Positions 8,104 through 17,181 of a DNA stretch of 64,000 nucleotides are shown here, piece by piece. Position 1 is the stretch's first letter. The number at the start of each line of letters is the position of its first letter. Below the pieces are notes generated by a model. The model was not told where the DNA came from. It saw nothing but the letters and a program-made list of their open reading frames with translations, and did not search any database. Made by a program: the position numbers and the translations under genes. The stretch lies in contig JAUHYK010000003.1 of the NCBI GenBank assembly GCA_030426465.1, forward strand, positions 1 through 64,000. Direction: 5' to 3'. The stretch comes from Alphaproteobacteria bacterium (GTDB taxonomy: Bacteria > Pseudomonadota > Alphaproteobacteria > Caulobacterales > Parvularculaceae).

Positions 8104-8982
8104 TCAAACGCCGCTCGGGCGCACATGAAGCGCCGAGGCCATGGCCCAATGTCCGTGCGCTTGCGCCGCGCGCGCCGCGCGGGAAGCCGATGCGGGCGAG
8201 GCAAACAAGGCGAAACAAGTGGCGCCGGAGCCGGACATGCGCGCCGCAAGCGCGCCGGGCGTCGCCGCGAGCCCATTGATCACCTCACGGATGACCGGCG
8301 CCTTTTCGATAGCGAAAGCTTCGAGGTCATTGCGGCTCGCCTGCATCGCCTGTGTCAGTTGCCGGTAATTGGCCGCCCTGAAATTCACAAGCAAAGGCGC
8401 TGGCGGCGCAGGATGGGCTTTGTCAAAGGCGCGGAAAATAGGCCCGGTGGGCATCTCCACACGCGGATTGACGAGCGTAATCCATAAGGGCGGCAGAGCC
8501 GGACCTTGCTCGATCCGCTCACCGGCGCCCCGGACATTCACCGGCGCTTTTGCAAGGCAAGCCGGAACATCGGCGCCTAAACGGAAGGCGAGCCGGACCA
8601 GCGCCGCCTCGCCAATATCAATCTTCCAAAGTTTCACCAGCGCGTTCAGCGCCGCCGCCGCATCGGCCGAACCGCCGCCGACGCCCGCCGCGACGGGAAG
8701 ATTTTTCTCCAGTGTAATCGCGGCGCCCGCCTCAATCCCCGCCACATGCGCAAGCATTTGCGCCGCGCGATAGACAAGGTTTTTTTCCGGCGGAAGGCCT
8801 TTCAGAAGCGACCCATAGGGACCTGTTACGGTCAGCGATAAAGTTCTTGCGGGTTCCACGCGAATGACGTCGCCGTCATCGGCGAACACAAAAAGGCTTG
8901 CAAGATCATGCAGCCCATCACGCCGGACGGGCCCGATATGTAAATAGAGATTGATCTTTGCGGGCGCGGCGAGTGCGATCAT
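8104..8982 (-). CDS. ispE: 4-diphosphocytidyl-2-C-methyl-D-erythritol kinase
   Basis: GHMP-family kinase of the non-mevalonate isoprenoid pathway. It phosphorylates CDP-ME at the 2-hydroxyl using ATP. The 292-residue length is normal. Motifs: APAKINLYLH at the N-terminus (motif 1), the ATP-binding LPVAAGVGGGSADAAAAL (motif 2), and the C-terminal MSGSGATCFALF (motif 3). The start ATG overlaps the stop of the upstream TPR gene (ATGA), so it is translationally coupled and third in the ETF-QO/TPR/ispE operon. Confidence 0.96.
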   Translation of the reverse strand: MIALAAPAKINLYLHIGPVRRDGLHDLASLFVFADDGDVIRVEPARTLSLTVTGPYGSLLKGLPPEKNLVYRAAQMLAHVAGIEAGAAITLEKNLPVAAGVGGGSADAAAALNALVKLWKIDIGEAALVRLAFRLGADVPACLAKAPVNVRGAGERIEQGPALPPLWITLVNPRVEMPTGPIFRAFDKAHPAPPAPLLVNFRAANYRQLTQAMQASRNDLEAFAIEKAPVIREVINGLAATPGALAARMSGSGATCFALFASPASASRAARAAQAHGHWAMASALHVRPSGV

Positions 8983-10718
8983 GCATCATTTTCCGGCGAA
9001 CCGGCTTCCGGCGGCAGCCCATTCTTGATCTTGTCTTCAATGCTTTCGCGCAATGTATTCGTGGGCTCAAGCTCCAGCACCCGGCGCCATTCATAGCGCG
9101 CCTCAATCTTGCGACCGAGACGCCAATAAACATCACCAAGATGATCCGTAATCGTCGGATCGGCAGGCTCCAGCGACGCGGCATGTTCGAGATGCCCCAC
9201 CGCTTCCTCATAATCGCCGCGCTGATAGTGGGCCCAGCCGAGACTATCGATATAGGCCCCGGAATTGGGTTCAAGCGCCACGGCCTTTTCAATGAGACCG
9301 AACGCTTCTTCAAGATTTTCTCCGCGCTCCGCCCAGGAATAACCAAGATAGTTGAGCGCTGCGGACTCTTCCGGCGCGATCTCGACCGCCCGCTTCAGAT
9401 CGACTTCTGCGGCGGGCCAGTCATCCATAATCAGGAGTGAAGCGGCGCGCCCGACCAGAAACCGCCAGGCGTCTTCATGGGGATCTTCCGGCAGGGCGTC
9501 GATTAGCGCCGTATATTCGCGCACGGCGCCGCGGTGATCGCCTTCGCTGGCGAGCAGATTCGCGTAAGTGAAACGGCCTTCAGGCGACGTTCCCGAATTC
9601 GCCAGCGCCCGTAACAGCTTTTTTGCTTCGCGGTTCCGGCCTTGCGCCATAAGCCCACCGGCAACTTCGATCTGCGCCTGTTCGTAAAAGGCTGAAGACT
9701 TCGGGATGCCGCGCAGCATCGCGACGGCTTTTTTGTTGTCGCCATAGGCGTTCAAAATCGAGCCTGCGAGACGTTGAGCGTGATCGAATTCCGGCGAGAG
9801 ATAAAGCGCAATGCGCGTGAAGGCGAGCGGCATGTCGTAATTGGCGTCGCCGACGCGAAAACCGGCTTTTTCCGCTGCGTCGCGCTGTTCAACCGTTTGC
9901 TGCAGCACTGCCGAGCCGAAGATGTAAAGCGCGACGGCGGCGCCTTTTTGCGGCGTCATGTCGGCCCAGGCCGTATCGGCCTTGCCGGCGTCAAGGCGGC
10001 GAAGCCCGCTCTCCGCCACCTGACGGTCTGGACCGGGATATTGCGCCAGTAATTCATAATGATTGCGGGCGCCGTCGAGATCGCCCGAGCGCTCAAGGAA
10101 AGAACCGTACGCGTCTCGGGCGACGATGCCGCCATAAGACATGAGCGCGAGCTGGTAGGCGGTGCGCGCCTCATCGACGAGCCCGGCATTTTCAAACAGG
10201 AACGCCTGATGCAGGGGATGAAAACCGCGGAAGGTTTCGCCCTTTTTTTCCGCCAGCGCTTTCAGCGCCGGTTCAGGCCCCTCTTCGCCAGCGATAGCCC
10301 ACGCATCAAGAATGATCATGGCGGCCGCAAAATACTCCACCTCCGCATCAGCGGAGAGCGCTGCGCGCGCGCCAAGGTAATTTTTATTTTTCAGGGCGTG
10401 CGCCGCTTCGACCAGCCGCGCGAGATCGTCATCCTCGATGTCGTCATTGGAAAGAATTTTCGGCGCCAGCGCCGCCGCCGCGTCGATATCGCCGGAGGCG
10501 ACCTGAAAGAAGAACGCGCCACGCAGCACTTCATCGGTGTTTGAACCGCCGGTCTCAACATCGCCGAAAGCTTCCGCCGCAACGCCGACATTGTTGCTGC
10601 GCGCGGCGAGACGCCCCGTCAGATAATCGCCGACAACTGTCGCCTCATCAGGCGACGTCGCACAGCCGGTGACGGCCAGGCTAATGGCGAAGAGACAAAA
10701 CAGACTTTTGCGCGGCAC
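8979..10718 (-). CDS. TPR-repeat lipoprotein
   Basis: A 579-residue predicted lipoprotein. A short signal peptide ends in the lipobox VTGC (Cys at about residue 19), so it is anchored to a periplasmic membrane face. The rest is helical repeats, with clear TPR consensus in the C-terminal third (LNYLGYSWAERG, YIDSLGWAHYQRGDYEEA, ITDHLGDVYWRLGR). Such proteins usually scaffold partners, and the partner is unknown here. Start is GTG 10716-10718 with AAGGAG upstream. The gene follows ETF-QO by 12 bases and overlaps ispE by four. Confidence 0.85.
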   Translation of the reverse strand: MPRKSLFCLFAISLAVTGCATSPDEATVVGDYLTGRLAARSNNVGVAAEAFGDVETGGSNTDEVLRGAFFFQVASGDIDAAAALAPKILSNDDIEDDDLARLVEAAHALKNKNYLGARAALSADAEVEYFAAAMIILDAWAIAGEEGPEPALKALAEKKGETFRGFHPLHQAFLFENAGLVDEARTAYQLALMSYGGIVARDAYGSFLERSGDLDGARNHYELLAQYPGPDRQVAESGLRRLDAGKADTAWADMTPQKGAAVALYIFGSAVLQQTVEQRDAAEKAGFRVGDANYDMPLAFTRIALYLSPEFDHAQRLAGSILNAYGDNKKAVAMLRGIPKSSAFYEQAQIEVAGGLMAQGRNREAKKLLRALANSGTSPEGRFTYANLLASEGDHRGAVREYTALIDALPEDPHEDAWRFLVGRAASLLIMDDWPAAEVDLKRAVEIAPEESAALNYLGYSWAERGENLEEAFGLIEKAVALEPNSGAYIDSLGWAHYQRGDYEEAVGHLEHAASLEPADPTITDHLGDVYWRLGRKIEARYEWRRVLELEPTNTLRESIEDKIKNGLPPEAGSPENDA

Positions 10719-10730
10719 TAGGGGCGCTCC

Positions 10731-12410
10731 TTACATATTTGGATAATTCGGCCCGCCGCCGCCTTCAGGCGTCGTCCAGACAATATTTTGCGACGGATCT
10801 TTGATGTCGCAGGTTTTGCAATGAACACAGTTCTGGGCATTGATCTGAAACTGCGGATCGCCGCCGCCCTCTCCGCTCACCACTTCATAAACGCCTGCCG
10901 GACAATAACGCTGTGCGGGCTCGGCATAGACTGGCAGATTAACGCCGATCGGGATTGAAGGATCTTTAAGTTTGAGATGGGAAGGCTGATCTTCTTCGTG
11001 ATTGGTGGCGGAAAAGGCGACATTGGTGAGCCGGTCGAAAGTCGTTTGCCCATCGGGGCGCGGATAGGCGACAGGCTTGTGCTTGGCCGCCGGCTCCGTC
11101 GCGGCCGCATCGGTTTTGCCATGCCGCAATGTCCCGAAAAAGGACAGCCCATGGGCGATAGAATTCATCCATAATTCGAGCCCGCCCAGCGCAATAGCGC
11201 CGATACGCGTGCCGAATTTAGACCAGAGGGGCTTCACATTGCGCGCCTTGAAAAGCTCTCGCTTGACGCCAGAGGCGTGATAGGCGGCCTCATACGCATC
11301 GAGCATATCGCCTTCGCGACCGGCGCTGACAGCGTCGAACGCCGCATCCGCCGCCATCATGCCCGTCAGCATCGCGTTGTGATTGCCCTTGATGCGCGGA
11401 ACATTGACGAAGCCGGCGGAACACCCGATCAGCGCGCCGCCCGGAAAGGCGAGTTTCGGCACCGACTGATAGCCGCCTTCGGTAATGGCGCGCGAGCCGT
11501 ACGCGATGCGCTTGCCGCCTTCCAGAAGTTCGGCGATCTCCGGATGGGTCTTGAATTTCTGAAACTCCCCATACGGATAAAGATAGGGATTTTTGTAATT
11601 CAGGTGAACGACGAAACCGAGCGCAATGGTGTTGTCGCTATAGTGATAAAGAAACGAGCCGCCGCCAGTGTCGTCTTTCAGCGGCCAGCCGAATGTATGC
11701 TGCACATGGCCGGGGCGTGATTTTTCCGGCGCGATCTCCCAAAGCTCTTTCAGACCAATGCCGTATTTCTGCGGGTCGCTGTTTTCATCGAGCTTGAAAT
11801 TCGCGATCAGCTGTTTCGCCAGCGAGCCGCGCACGCCCTCGCCGATCAGCACATATTTGCCGACAAGCTCCATGCCGGGCTCATAGGAGTCTTTTTTCTC
11901 GCCGTCCTTGCCTATGCCCATTTCGCCGACAACGACGCCGCGCACAGAACCGTCTTCGCGATAGAGCACCTGCGACGCCGCCATGCCGGGATAAACCTCA
12001 ACCCCCATGCCTTCGGCCTGTTCGGCGAGCCAGCGGCAGACATTGCCCATGGAGACGATATAGCAGCCATGGTTCTTGACCATGTCCGGCATGCCCATGA
12101 CGGGCAGCGACACGGACCCGCTTGCGCCCAGAATTTTAAAGCTCTCGGACGAAACAGGCGTATCGATAGGCGAGCCCATGTCGCGCCAGTCAGGGAGCAG
12201 CGCATCAAGGCCCGATGGGTCGAGCACGGCCCCAGACAGAATATGCGCGCCGACTTCAGAGCCTTTTTCGACGACGACTACATTGATATCGCCGCCGGCC
12301 TCGGCCGCGCGTTGTTTCAGGCGAATGGCGGCGGAAAGGCCCGCCGGACCCGCTCCCACAATCACCACGTCGAATTCCATCGCTTCGCGTTCAGGCGCTT
12401 GTTCTGTCAT
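10731..12410 (-). CDS. Electron transfer flavoprotein-ubiquinone oxidoreductase (ETF-QO)
   Basis: A 559-residue FAD and [4Fe-4S] enzyme that moves electrons from reduced ETF (fatty-acid and amino-acid oxidation) to ubiquinone at the inner membrane. The FAD-binding VVIVGAGPAGLSAAIRL lies at about residues 15-31. The C-terminal ferredoxin-like domain carries the cluster ligands Cys503, Cys528, Cys531 and Cys534 (NCVHCKTC). Length and domain order match bacterial and mitochondrial ETF-QO. No ETF subunit genes are in the window. First gene of the operon with the TPR lipoprotein and ispE, diverging from the lysoplasmalogenase gene. Confidence 0.96.
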   Translation of the reverse strand: MTEQAPEREAMEFDVVIVGAGPAGLSAAIRLKQRAAEAGGDINVVVVEKGSEVGAHILSGAVLDPSGLDALLPDWRDMGSPIDTPVSSESFKILGASGSVSLPVMGMPDMVKNHGCYIVSMGNVCRWLAEQAEGMGVEVYPGMAASQVLYREDGSVRGVVVGEMGIGKDGEKKDSYEPGMELVGKYVLIGEGVRGSLAKQLIANFKLDENSDPQKYGIGLKELWEIAPEKSRPGHVQHTFGWPLKDDTGGGSFLYHYSDNTIALGFVVHLNYKNPYLYPYGEFQKFKTHPEIAELLEGGKRIAYGSRAITEGGYQSVPKLAFPGGALIGCSAGFVNVPRIKGNHNAMLTGMMAADAAFDAVSAGREGDMLDAYEAAYHASGVKRELFKARNVKPLWSKFGTRIGAIALGGLELWMNSIAHGLSFFGTLRHGKTDAAATEPAAKHKPVAYPRPDGQTTFDRLTNVAFSATNHEEDQPSHLKLKDPSIPIGVNLPVYAEPAQRYCPAGVYEVVSGEGGGDPQFQINAQNCVHCKTCDIKDPSQNIVWTTPEGGGGPNYPNM

Positions 12411-12525
12411 TTACGTCTTCTCTTTTTCGCTGCCACGAGGTTTAGTCCCGCATTGGGGCCCTGCGGTTTTGGCAAAAATCATCGGGAAAAGCCACGTCGC
12501 AAAGCATTGTTTTCCGTAGGATGAT

Positions 12526-13164
12526 ATGAGTTTTGACATCGCCGCCATGGTTTGCGCTGGTTTCGTCGCGCTGCTTTTGCTTGCAGAGTATCGCGGCGCA
12601 GACCGGCTACGATGGATCGCCAAGCCTGCAGCGTCGCTTGCTTTCGTCCTGGCGGCGCTTGCTGGCGGCGCGGGAGAGAGCGCCTATGGGCTCTGGGTGC
12701 TCGCGGCGCTGATCCTTTGCATGGCCGGCGACATCCTCCTTATTCCGGCTGGGGAAAAAACCTTTCTTGGCGGCATGGGCGCCTTCGCCGCCGGTCACGC
12801 CGCCTATATAGGCGCCTTTTTGTCGGGCTCGCCCCAACCGACGCCGCTTTTCATTGCCGGGGCGGCGGCCATGATTGTCTTCGCCGCCCTCTCCCTGCGC
12901 TGGCTCTGGCCCCATCTCGGGGCCTTTCGCGGACCGGTGGCGGGATATACGGCTATCATCGCCGTGATGGTCGCAACGAGTTTTCTCGCGGCGCCGCCAG
13001 CCCGTCCCACGCCGAGCCTCCTGGTTATCGCCGGCGCCATCGGGTTCGCCGTTTCAGACCTCGCCGTCGCCCGGGAGAAATTTGTCGCATCGGCGTTTTT
13101 GAACAGAACCTGGGGCCTGCCGCTTTATTACGGGGCTCAATTGATGCTCGCGGCTTCTGTTTGA
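12526..13164 (+). CDS. YhhN family membrane protein (lysoplasmalogenase-like)
   Basis: A 212-residue polytopic inner-membrane protein of the YhhN/TMEM86 family. Characterised members hydrolyse the vinyl-ether bond of lysoplasmalogens. Family markers are LCMAGDILL (conserved Asp), GMGAFAAGHAAYI and the C-terminal AVSDLAVAREKF. About seven or eight hydrophobic helices. Most bacteria of this kind lack plasmalogens, so the true substrate is uncertain. It precedes the uracil-DNA glycosylase gene by 26 bases and may be cotranscribed with it. Confidence 0.88.
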   Translation: MSFDIAAMVCAGFVALLLLAEYRGADRLRWIAKPAASLAFVLAALAGGAGESAYGLWVLAALILCMAGDILLIPAGEKTFLGGMGAFAAGHAAYIGAFLSGSPQPTPLFIAGAAAMIVFAALSLRWLWPHLGAFRGPVAGYTAIIAVMVATSFLAAPPARPTPSLLVIAGAIGFAVSDLAVAREKFVASAFLNRTWGLPLYYGAQLMLAASV

Positions 13165-13190
13165 GGCGTCGCTTCTGTTAGGATACGGCC

Positions 13191-14003
13191 ATGGTGGAAG
13201 TTTCCGAAGTTGAAGCGGCGCGCGCCCTGTTGCGCTGGTATGCGGAAATGGGCGTCGATGAGACGACCGGACCCGCGCCTGCGGATTTTTACAGCTGGAC
13301 ACGCGTTGATCCGGCTGCCGCGCCGCGCCTTGAAAGCGTTCGCAAAGCCGATACGCCAGTAGCTCCGCCGGCGCCCGATCCGGAAACGATCTCCACTGAC
13401 GAAGCGATCAAGGCCGCCGAAACACTGGCGTCCGCCTGCGACACCCACGAGGCGCTCGAGGCCGCGGTAAAAGCCTTTGACGGCTGTCCCTTGAAAACCG
13501 GCGCGAAAAACACCGTTTTCGCTGATGGAACGCCGGGAGCCGACCTCCTCGTAATCGGCGAGGCGCCGGGCCGCGATGAGGACCAGATCGGCAAACCCTT
13601 CGTGGGCCGCGCCGGCCAGCTGCTTGACCGGATGCTCGCCGCCATTGGTCGGGATCGCGCCTCCAACACACTGATTTCAAACGTCATTTTTTGGCGCCCG
13701 CCCGCCAACCGGACGCCGACGGCGCTGGAAACCGCGGTTTGCAGGCCATTCGTGGACCGTCTGATCGAGATCACTGACCCCAAGGCGGTCCTGATCGCCG
13801 GGGGCGCTCCGCTTCAGGCGCTTCTCGGGATCACAGGCATCATGCGGGCGCGAGGCGTGTGGCGGGAGATCGAAACGGCGAGCGGCAAGCGCTATCCGGC
13901 GCTTCCCACCTATCATCCGGCCTTTTTGCTGCGCCAGCCGGCGGGCAAGCGCCTCGCCTGGGCCGATCTTCAGTCCCTCGACCACCGGTTAAAGGAGCAT
14001 TAA
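13191..14003 (+). CDS. Uracil-DNA glycosylase (UDG superfamily, family 4-like)
   Basis: A 270-residue DNA-repair enzyme that removes uracil from DNA. The glycosylase domain occupies about residues 95-270: motif A is GEAPGRDEDQIGKPFVG, followed by SNVIFWRPPANRTPT, and the C-terminal motif is LPTYHPAFLLR. A variable N-terminal extension of about 90 residues precedes it. Family 4 enzymes hold an Fe-S cluster. Here FDGCPLK supplies one conserved cysteine and AVCRPFV another, but I do not see the full four-cysteine set, so cluster binding is uncertain. Start ATG with AGGA upstream. Confidence 0.9.
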   Translation: MVEVSEVEAARALLRWYAEMGVDETTGPAPADFYSWTRVDPAAAPRLESVRKADTPVAPPAPDPETISTDEAIKAAETLASACDTHEALEAAVKAFDGCPLKTGAKNTVFADGTPGADLLVIGEAPGRDEDQIGKPFVGRAGQLLDRMLAAIGRDRASNTLISNVIFWRPPANRTPTALETAVCRPFVDRLIEITDPKAVLIAGGAPLQALLGITGIMRARGVWREIETASGKRYPALPTYHPAFLLRQPAGKRLAWADLQSLDHRLKEH

Positions 14004-14128
14004 CCGACATTACCATATTCTTAGGTGTAAAGTTTGGGGCGTTGGGATCATTTCCCTTTTTTCACTTCCGGCGGCGATAATGCCGTCCTCGGATCCCGCA
14101 AAAAGCGGGCGAAAGGAAGATTTGAGTT

Positions 14129-15904
14129 ATGGCGGCTGTTCGCTGGTTTTCGGTTTTCGCGATGTTCGCCGCACAGGGTGCGGTCGCCGCTGCTGCTGAT
14201 GAGGCGGCGCCGCAGGAAATCACTCTCGCCGACCCCGCAGCCGCATCGGCCCTTTCCATCCGTGTCCTGAGCGACAATGACGCCGCGCTCTACAAGGAAA
14301 TCTTTGCGCTGCAGGAGGATGGCCGCTGGAAAGAGGCTGACGCAAAAATCGCTGCGCTCGAAAACGATGTCCTGATGGGCTATGTGCAATATCAGCGCTA
14401 TATGCACCCCACCGCCTATCGCTCGACCTTCAACGAGCTGAAACGCTGGATGTCATATTACGCTGATCATCCGGAAGCGGACAAAATCTATTCGCTGGCC
14501 CGCAAGCGCCAACCCCGCGGACAGTCCTCGCCCGTTCGCCCGATTTCGCGCAAATGGCGTTCCGAGCCTGAAAAAGAACTCCATCCCGATCTTGAAGCGG
14601 ACTATGACAAGAAAAGCCGTTCCAATGTCCGGCGGATCGAAGGCCGGGTGCGTTACCTTTCAAACAAGGAACGCGCCCTTGAGGCCAAACGCGAAATCGA
14701 CTCGCATGTAAGACGCGGAACAATTACCGAGCGCCAATATGACCGCATGCGTTCATGGATCGCAGCGAGCCTTTATTATCAAGGCTATATCGACGCCGCC
14801 GCAGAAATGGCCGACGCCGCAGCCGCCCGCAATGGCGACAGCGCCGTCCTCGCTTACTGGATCGCAGGACTGATCAAATATCGGCAGGGCGACATCACCG
14901 GCGCTCATAATCAGTTCAAAGCCATGGCCGCCACACCCTATCAGGAAGATTCGCTGCGCTCCGCCGCCGGCTTCTGGGCCGCGCGCACGGCGCTTGCGGC
15001 CGGCGCCGCCGCGGATGTGACGCCCAATCTTGAGATCGCCGCCGAATATCCGTTCACCTTTTACGGACAGCTCGCGCTCGCCCAGCTTGGGCGCGCCTAT
15101 GATTACAACTGGACGGCGCCGGAGCTGACGCAAGATCAGTTTGACGAGCTGGCCGAAGATCAGCCGCGCATTCTCCGCGCGATTGCACTGAACGAAGCCG
15201 GGCAGACAAGCGAGGCCGATCTTGAGCTGCGCTGGGCCAACGGCGCCATCGACGAAGACGAGGCGCCGCAATTGCTTGCGCTCGCCATCGCACTCGACCT
15301 GCCCGCCGCTCAGGTTGATATCGCCCTTTCCGACGACAATCCCGCGCTTCAGGCCGGTCTTTTCCCGGTCCCCCATTATGCGCCGGAAAACGGCTTCAAA
15401 GTTGACCGAGCGCTGCTTTACGCGCTGATGCGGCAGGAATCGAAATTCAAAACGGATGCGACCAGCCGCGTCGGCGCCCGTGGTTTGATGCAGCTGATGC
15501 CGCGCACCGCCAGCTATATCGCCGGCGACCGATCCTTGCGTTACAGCTCGGGCCGTGAGCGGCTTTACGATCCGGCCTACAATATGGAACTCGGTCAGAA
15601 TTATGTGGATCATCTGATGACCCGCTCAACGGATGGCGATCTCTTCCATATGGCCGTCGCCTATAATGGTGGGCCCGGCAATTTGCGACGCTGGAAGCGC
15701 GATGTCGCGATTGAGGACCCGCTGCTTTTCATCGAAAGCATTCCGAACCGCGAAAGCCGCAACTTTGTCGAAATCGTATTGACGAATTTCTGGGTTTATC
15801 GCGCGCGCCTTGGACAGCCGGCGCCGTCTCGAGAAAAGGTCGCTGCGGGCGAGTTGCCGCTCTATGAAGCAATCGATCAGATTGCAGCCGAAAGCGGCGA
15901 ATAA
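14129..15904 (+). CDS. Soluble lytic murein transglycosylase (Slt-like)
   Basis: A 591-residue periplasmic enzyme that cleaves the glycan strand of peptidoglycan between MurNAc and GlcNAc, forming 1,6-anhydro-MurNAc. A signal peptide (about residues 1-25) is followed by a long alpha-helical superhelix and a C-terminal goose-lysozyme-like SLT domain. The catalytic Glu437 lies in MRQESKF, followed by GARGLMQLMPRTA and AYNGGPGN, all diagnostic. The start ATG has GAAAGGAAG upstream. Converges with the ZIP transporter gene. Confidence 0.95.
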   Translation: MAAVRWFSVFAMFAAQGAVAAAADEAAPQEITLADPAAASALSIRVLSDNDAALYKEIFALQEDGRWKEADAKIAALENDVLMGYVQYQRYMHPTAYRSTFNELKRWMSYYADHPEADKIYSLARKRQPRGQSSPVRPISRKWRSEPEKELHPDLEADYDKKSRSNVRRIEGRVRYLSNKERALEAKREIDSHVRRGTITERQYDRMRSWIAASLYYQGYIDAAAEMADAAAARNGDSAVLAYWIAGLIKYRQGDITGAHNQFKAMAATPYQEDSLRSAAGFWAARTALAAGAAADVTPNLEIAAEYPFTFYGQLALAQLGRAYDYNWTAPELTQDQFDELAEDQPRILRAIALNEAGQTSEADLELRWANGAIDEDEAPQLLALAIALDLPAAQVDIALSDDNPALQAGLFPVPHYAPENGFKVDRALLYALMRQESKFKTDATSRVGARGLMQLMPRTASYIAGDRSLRYSSGRERLYDPAYNMELGQNYVDHLMTRSTDGDLFHMAVAYNGGPGNLRRWKRDVAIEDPLLFIESIPNRESRNFVEIVLTNFWVYRARLGQPAPSREKVAAGELPLYEAIDQIAAESGE

Positions 15905-15911
15905 ACGCCAG

Positions 15912-16625
15912 TCAGCCGACAAAGGCGTGTCCGGCCATTCCGACCATAAAGCCGATGACGGCGCCCATGGACGGGTACCAGGCGCGCTCCAATTGCGCCT
16001 GCGGCGCCACATCCCGGAACACCAGATAGACAATGCCGCCAGCGCAAAAGGTCATGATTGAGCCGAGCAGCACATGGTCCGGGTGAAAAACGAAATAGCC
16101 CAGAAAGCCCCAGCCGACGCCCGACAGCGCCGCGAGTGAAATCACCAAAAGCGCGTGCCGCGCCATCCCCTTGCCGCCGCCTTTGTGCGTAATCTCGCGA
16201 TAGGCGTTGAAGGCTTCGGGAATATTCTGCGCCGCGATGATCAACGTCAGAAACAGCGCTTCACCGTAATTCCTCGAAATTACAGCGCCGACAACAATGG
16301 CCTCCGGCACAAAGTCGAGCAGCATCGCCAGTAATTGCGACAGCGGCGTACCGCGATTGGTGAAATACCGGTCGCACATCAAAAACGCGAAGGCCCCTCC
16401 GCCGAAGCTCAACAGCGACGCCCAGGCCGGCTGCAGCGCCATGCCTTTCGGGACAAGCACAAGCGACACCGCGGCGAGCAGCGCGCCGCCGCCAAAAGCA
16501 ATAACGCCATGACGCACCTCCGAACGCATCCAGTTGGGATGAATGCGCTCCCAGCGTCCGAGCGCCCCGCCCGCCATGGCGGAAAAGGCGGCGATCAAGA
16601 GAAGGGTGAGAAGCTTGAGTTCCAT
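15912..16625 (-). CDS. ZIP family metal transporter
   Basis: A 237-residue integral membrane protein of the ZIP family, which usually imports Zn2+, Fe2+ or Mn2+ down their gradient. About eight helices are predicted. The metal-binding helices show LLDFVPEAIVVGA and IIAAQNIPEAFNAY, equivalent to the H/N-x3-E motifs of helices 4 and 5. The first lacks the usual histidine (LDFVPE instead of HxxPE), which may change metal preference. Stands alone between a convergent transglycosylase and a divergent GFA gene. Confidence 0.85.
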   Translation of the reverse strand: MELKLLTLLLIAAFSAMAGGALGRWERIHPNWMRSEVRHGVIAFGGGALLAAVSLVLVPKGMALQPAWASLLSFGGGAFAFLMCDRYFTNRGTPLSQLLAMLLDFVPEAIVVGAVISRNYGEALFLTLIIAAQNIPEAFNAYREITHKGGGKGMARHALLVISLAALSGVGWGFLGYFVFHPDHVLLGSIMTFCAGGIVYLVFRDVAPQAQLERAWYPSMGAVIGFMVGMAGHAFVG

Positions 16626-16761
16626 CTAAGCGGGATTTTACAGCATGATTCACTGAAGGGCGCGCGGCCAATCACGGCGCCGGACTTAAGCGAGGCGAAA
16701 TGCTAGGCTGGGGCGACGCCATTGCGGGCATGCGCCCGTTCTATCATTCAGGATGCAGCCT

Positions 16762-17172
16762 ATGAGCAAGTCCATCGCGGCCGAAGGCGGATGCCTGTGC
16801 GGCGCTATTCGCTACCGGGTTTCCGGAACGATTGAGGAAAGCGGCTATTGCCATTGCCGGACCTGTCAGCGCCAGTCCGGATCGCCAGCCGTCGCCTGGT
16901 TCGCGCTGAGCGCCGCCGGCTTTTCCTATATCAAGGGCGCACCGAAAACCTATCGCGCATCCGATCATGCGGGCCGGGAATTTTGCAGCGGTTGCGGGAC
17001 TTATCTTGTCTTCCGCGAAGATGACGTCACCGAAACCCTGGGCGTCAACACGGCGACGCTGGATGACCCGGCGTTGTCGCCGCCGGATTTCCATATCTAT
17101 TGCGAGGATCGTATCGAATGGTTCGAAACGGCTGACGGCCTGCCGCGCTTTCAACGCGGGCGCACAGAGTAG
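16762..17172 (+). CDS. GFA family protein (glutathione-dependent formaldehyde-activating domain)
   Basis: A 136-residue zinc protein of the GFA/CENP-V family. The name comes from an enzyme thought to form S-hydroxymethylglutathione, but most small members have unknown substrates. Zinc ligands are visible as GGCLCGAIRY, CHCRTCQRQSG and FCSGCGTYL, which account for both zinc sites. The second ATG (16762) has AGGA at suitable spacing. An ATG three codons earlier is too close to it. Monocistronic and convergent with tadC. Confidence 0.9.
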   Translation: MSKSIAAEGGCLCGAIRYRVSGTIEESGYCHCRTCQRQSGSPAVAWFALSAAGFSYIKGAPKTYRASDHAGREFCSGCGTYLVFREDDVTETLGVNTATLDDPALSPPDFHIYCEDRIEWFETADGLPRFQRGRTE

Positions 17173-17181
17173 CGCAAAGGT

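Noticed and set aside
14083-14112. CCCGC-AAAAA-GCGGG hairpin before the transglycosylase gene as a terminator
   Set aside because: Only five base pairs and no T-run, immediately followed by an RBS region.
14753-15613. 286-codon minus-strand frame within the lytic transglycosylase gene
   Set aside because: Antisense of the SLT domain, no start context or homology visible.
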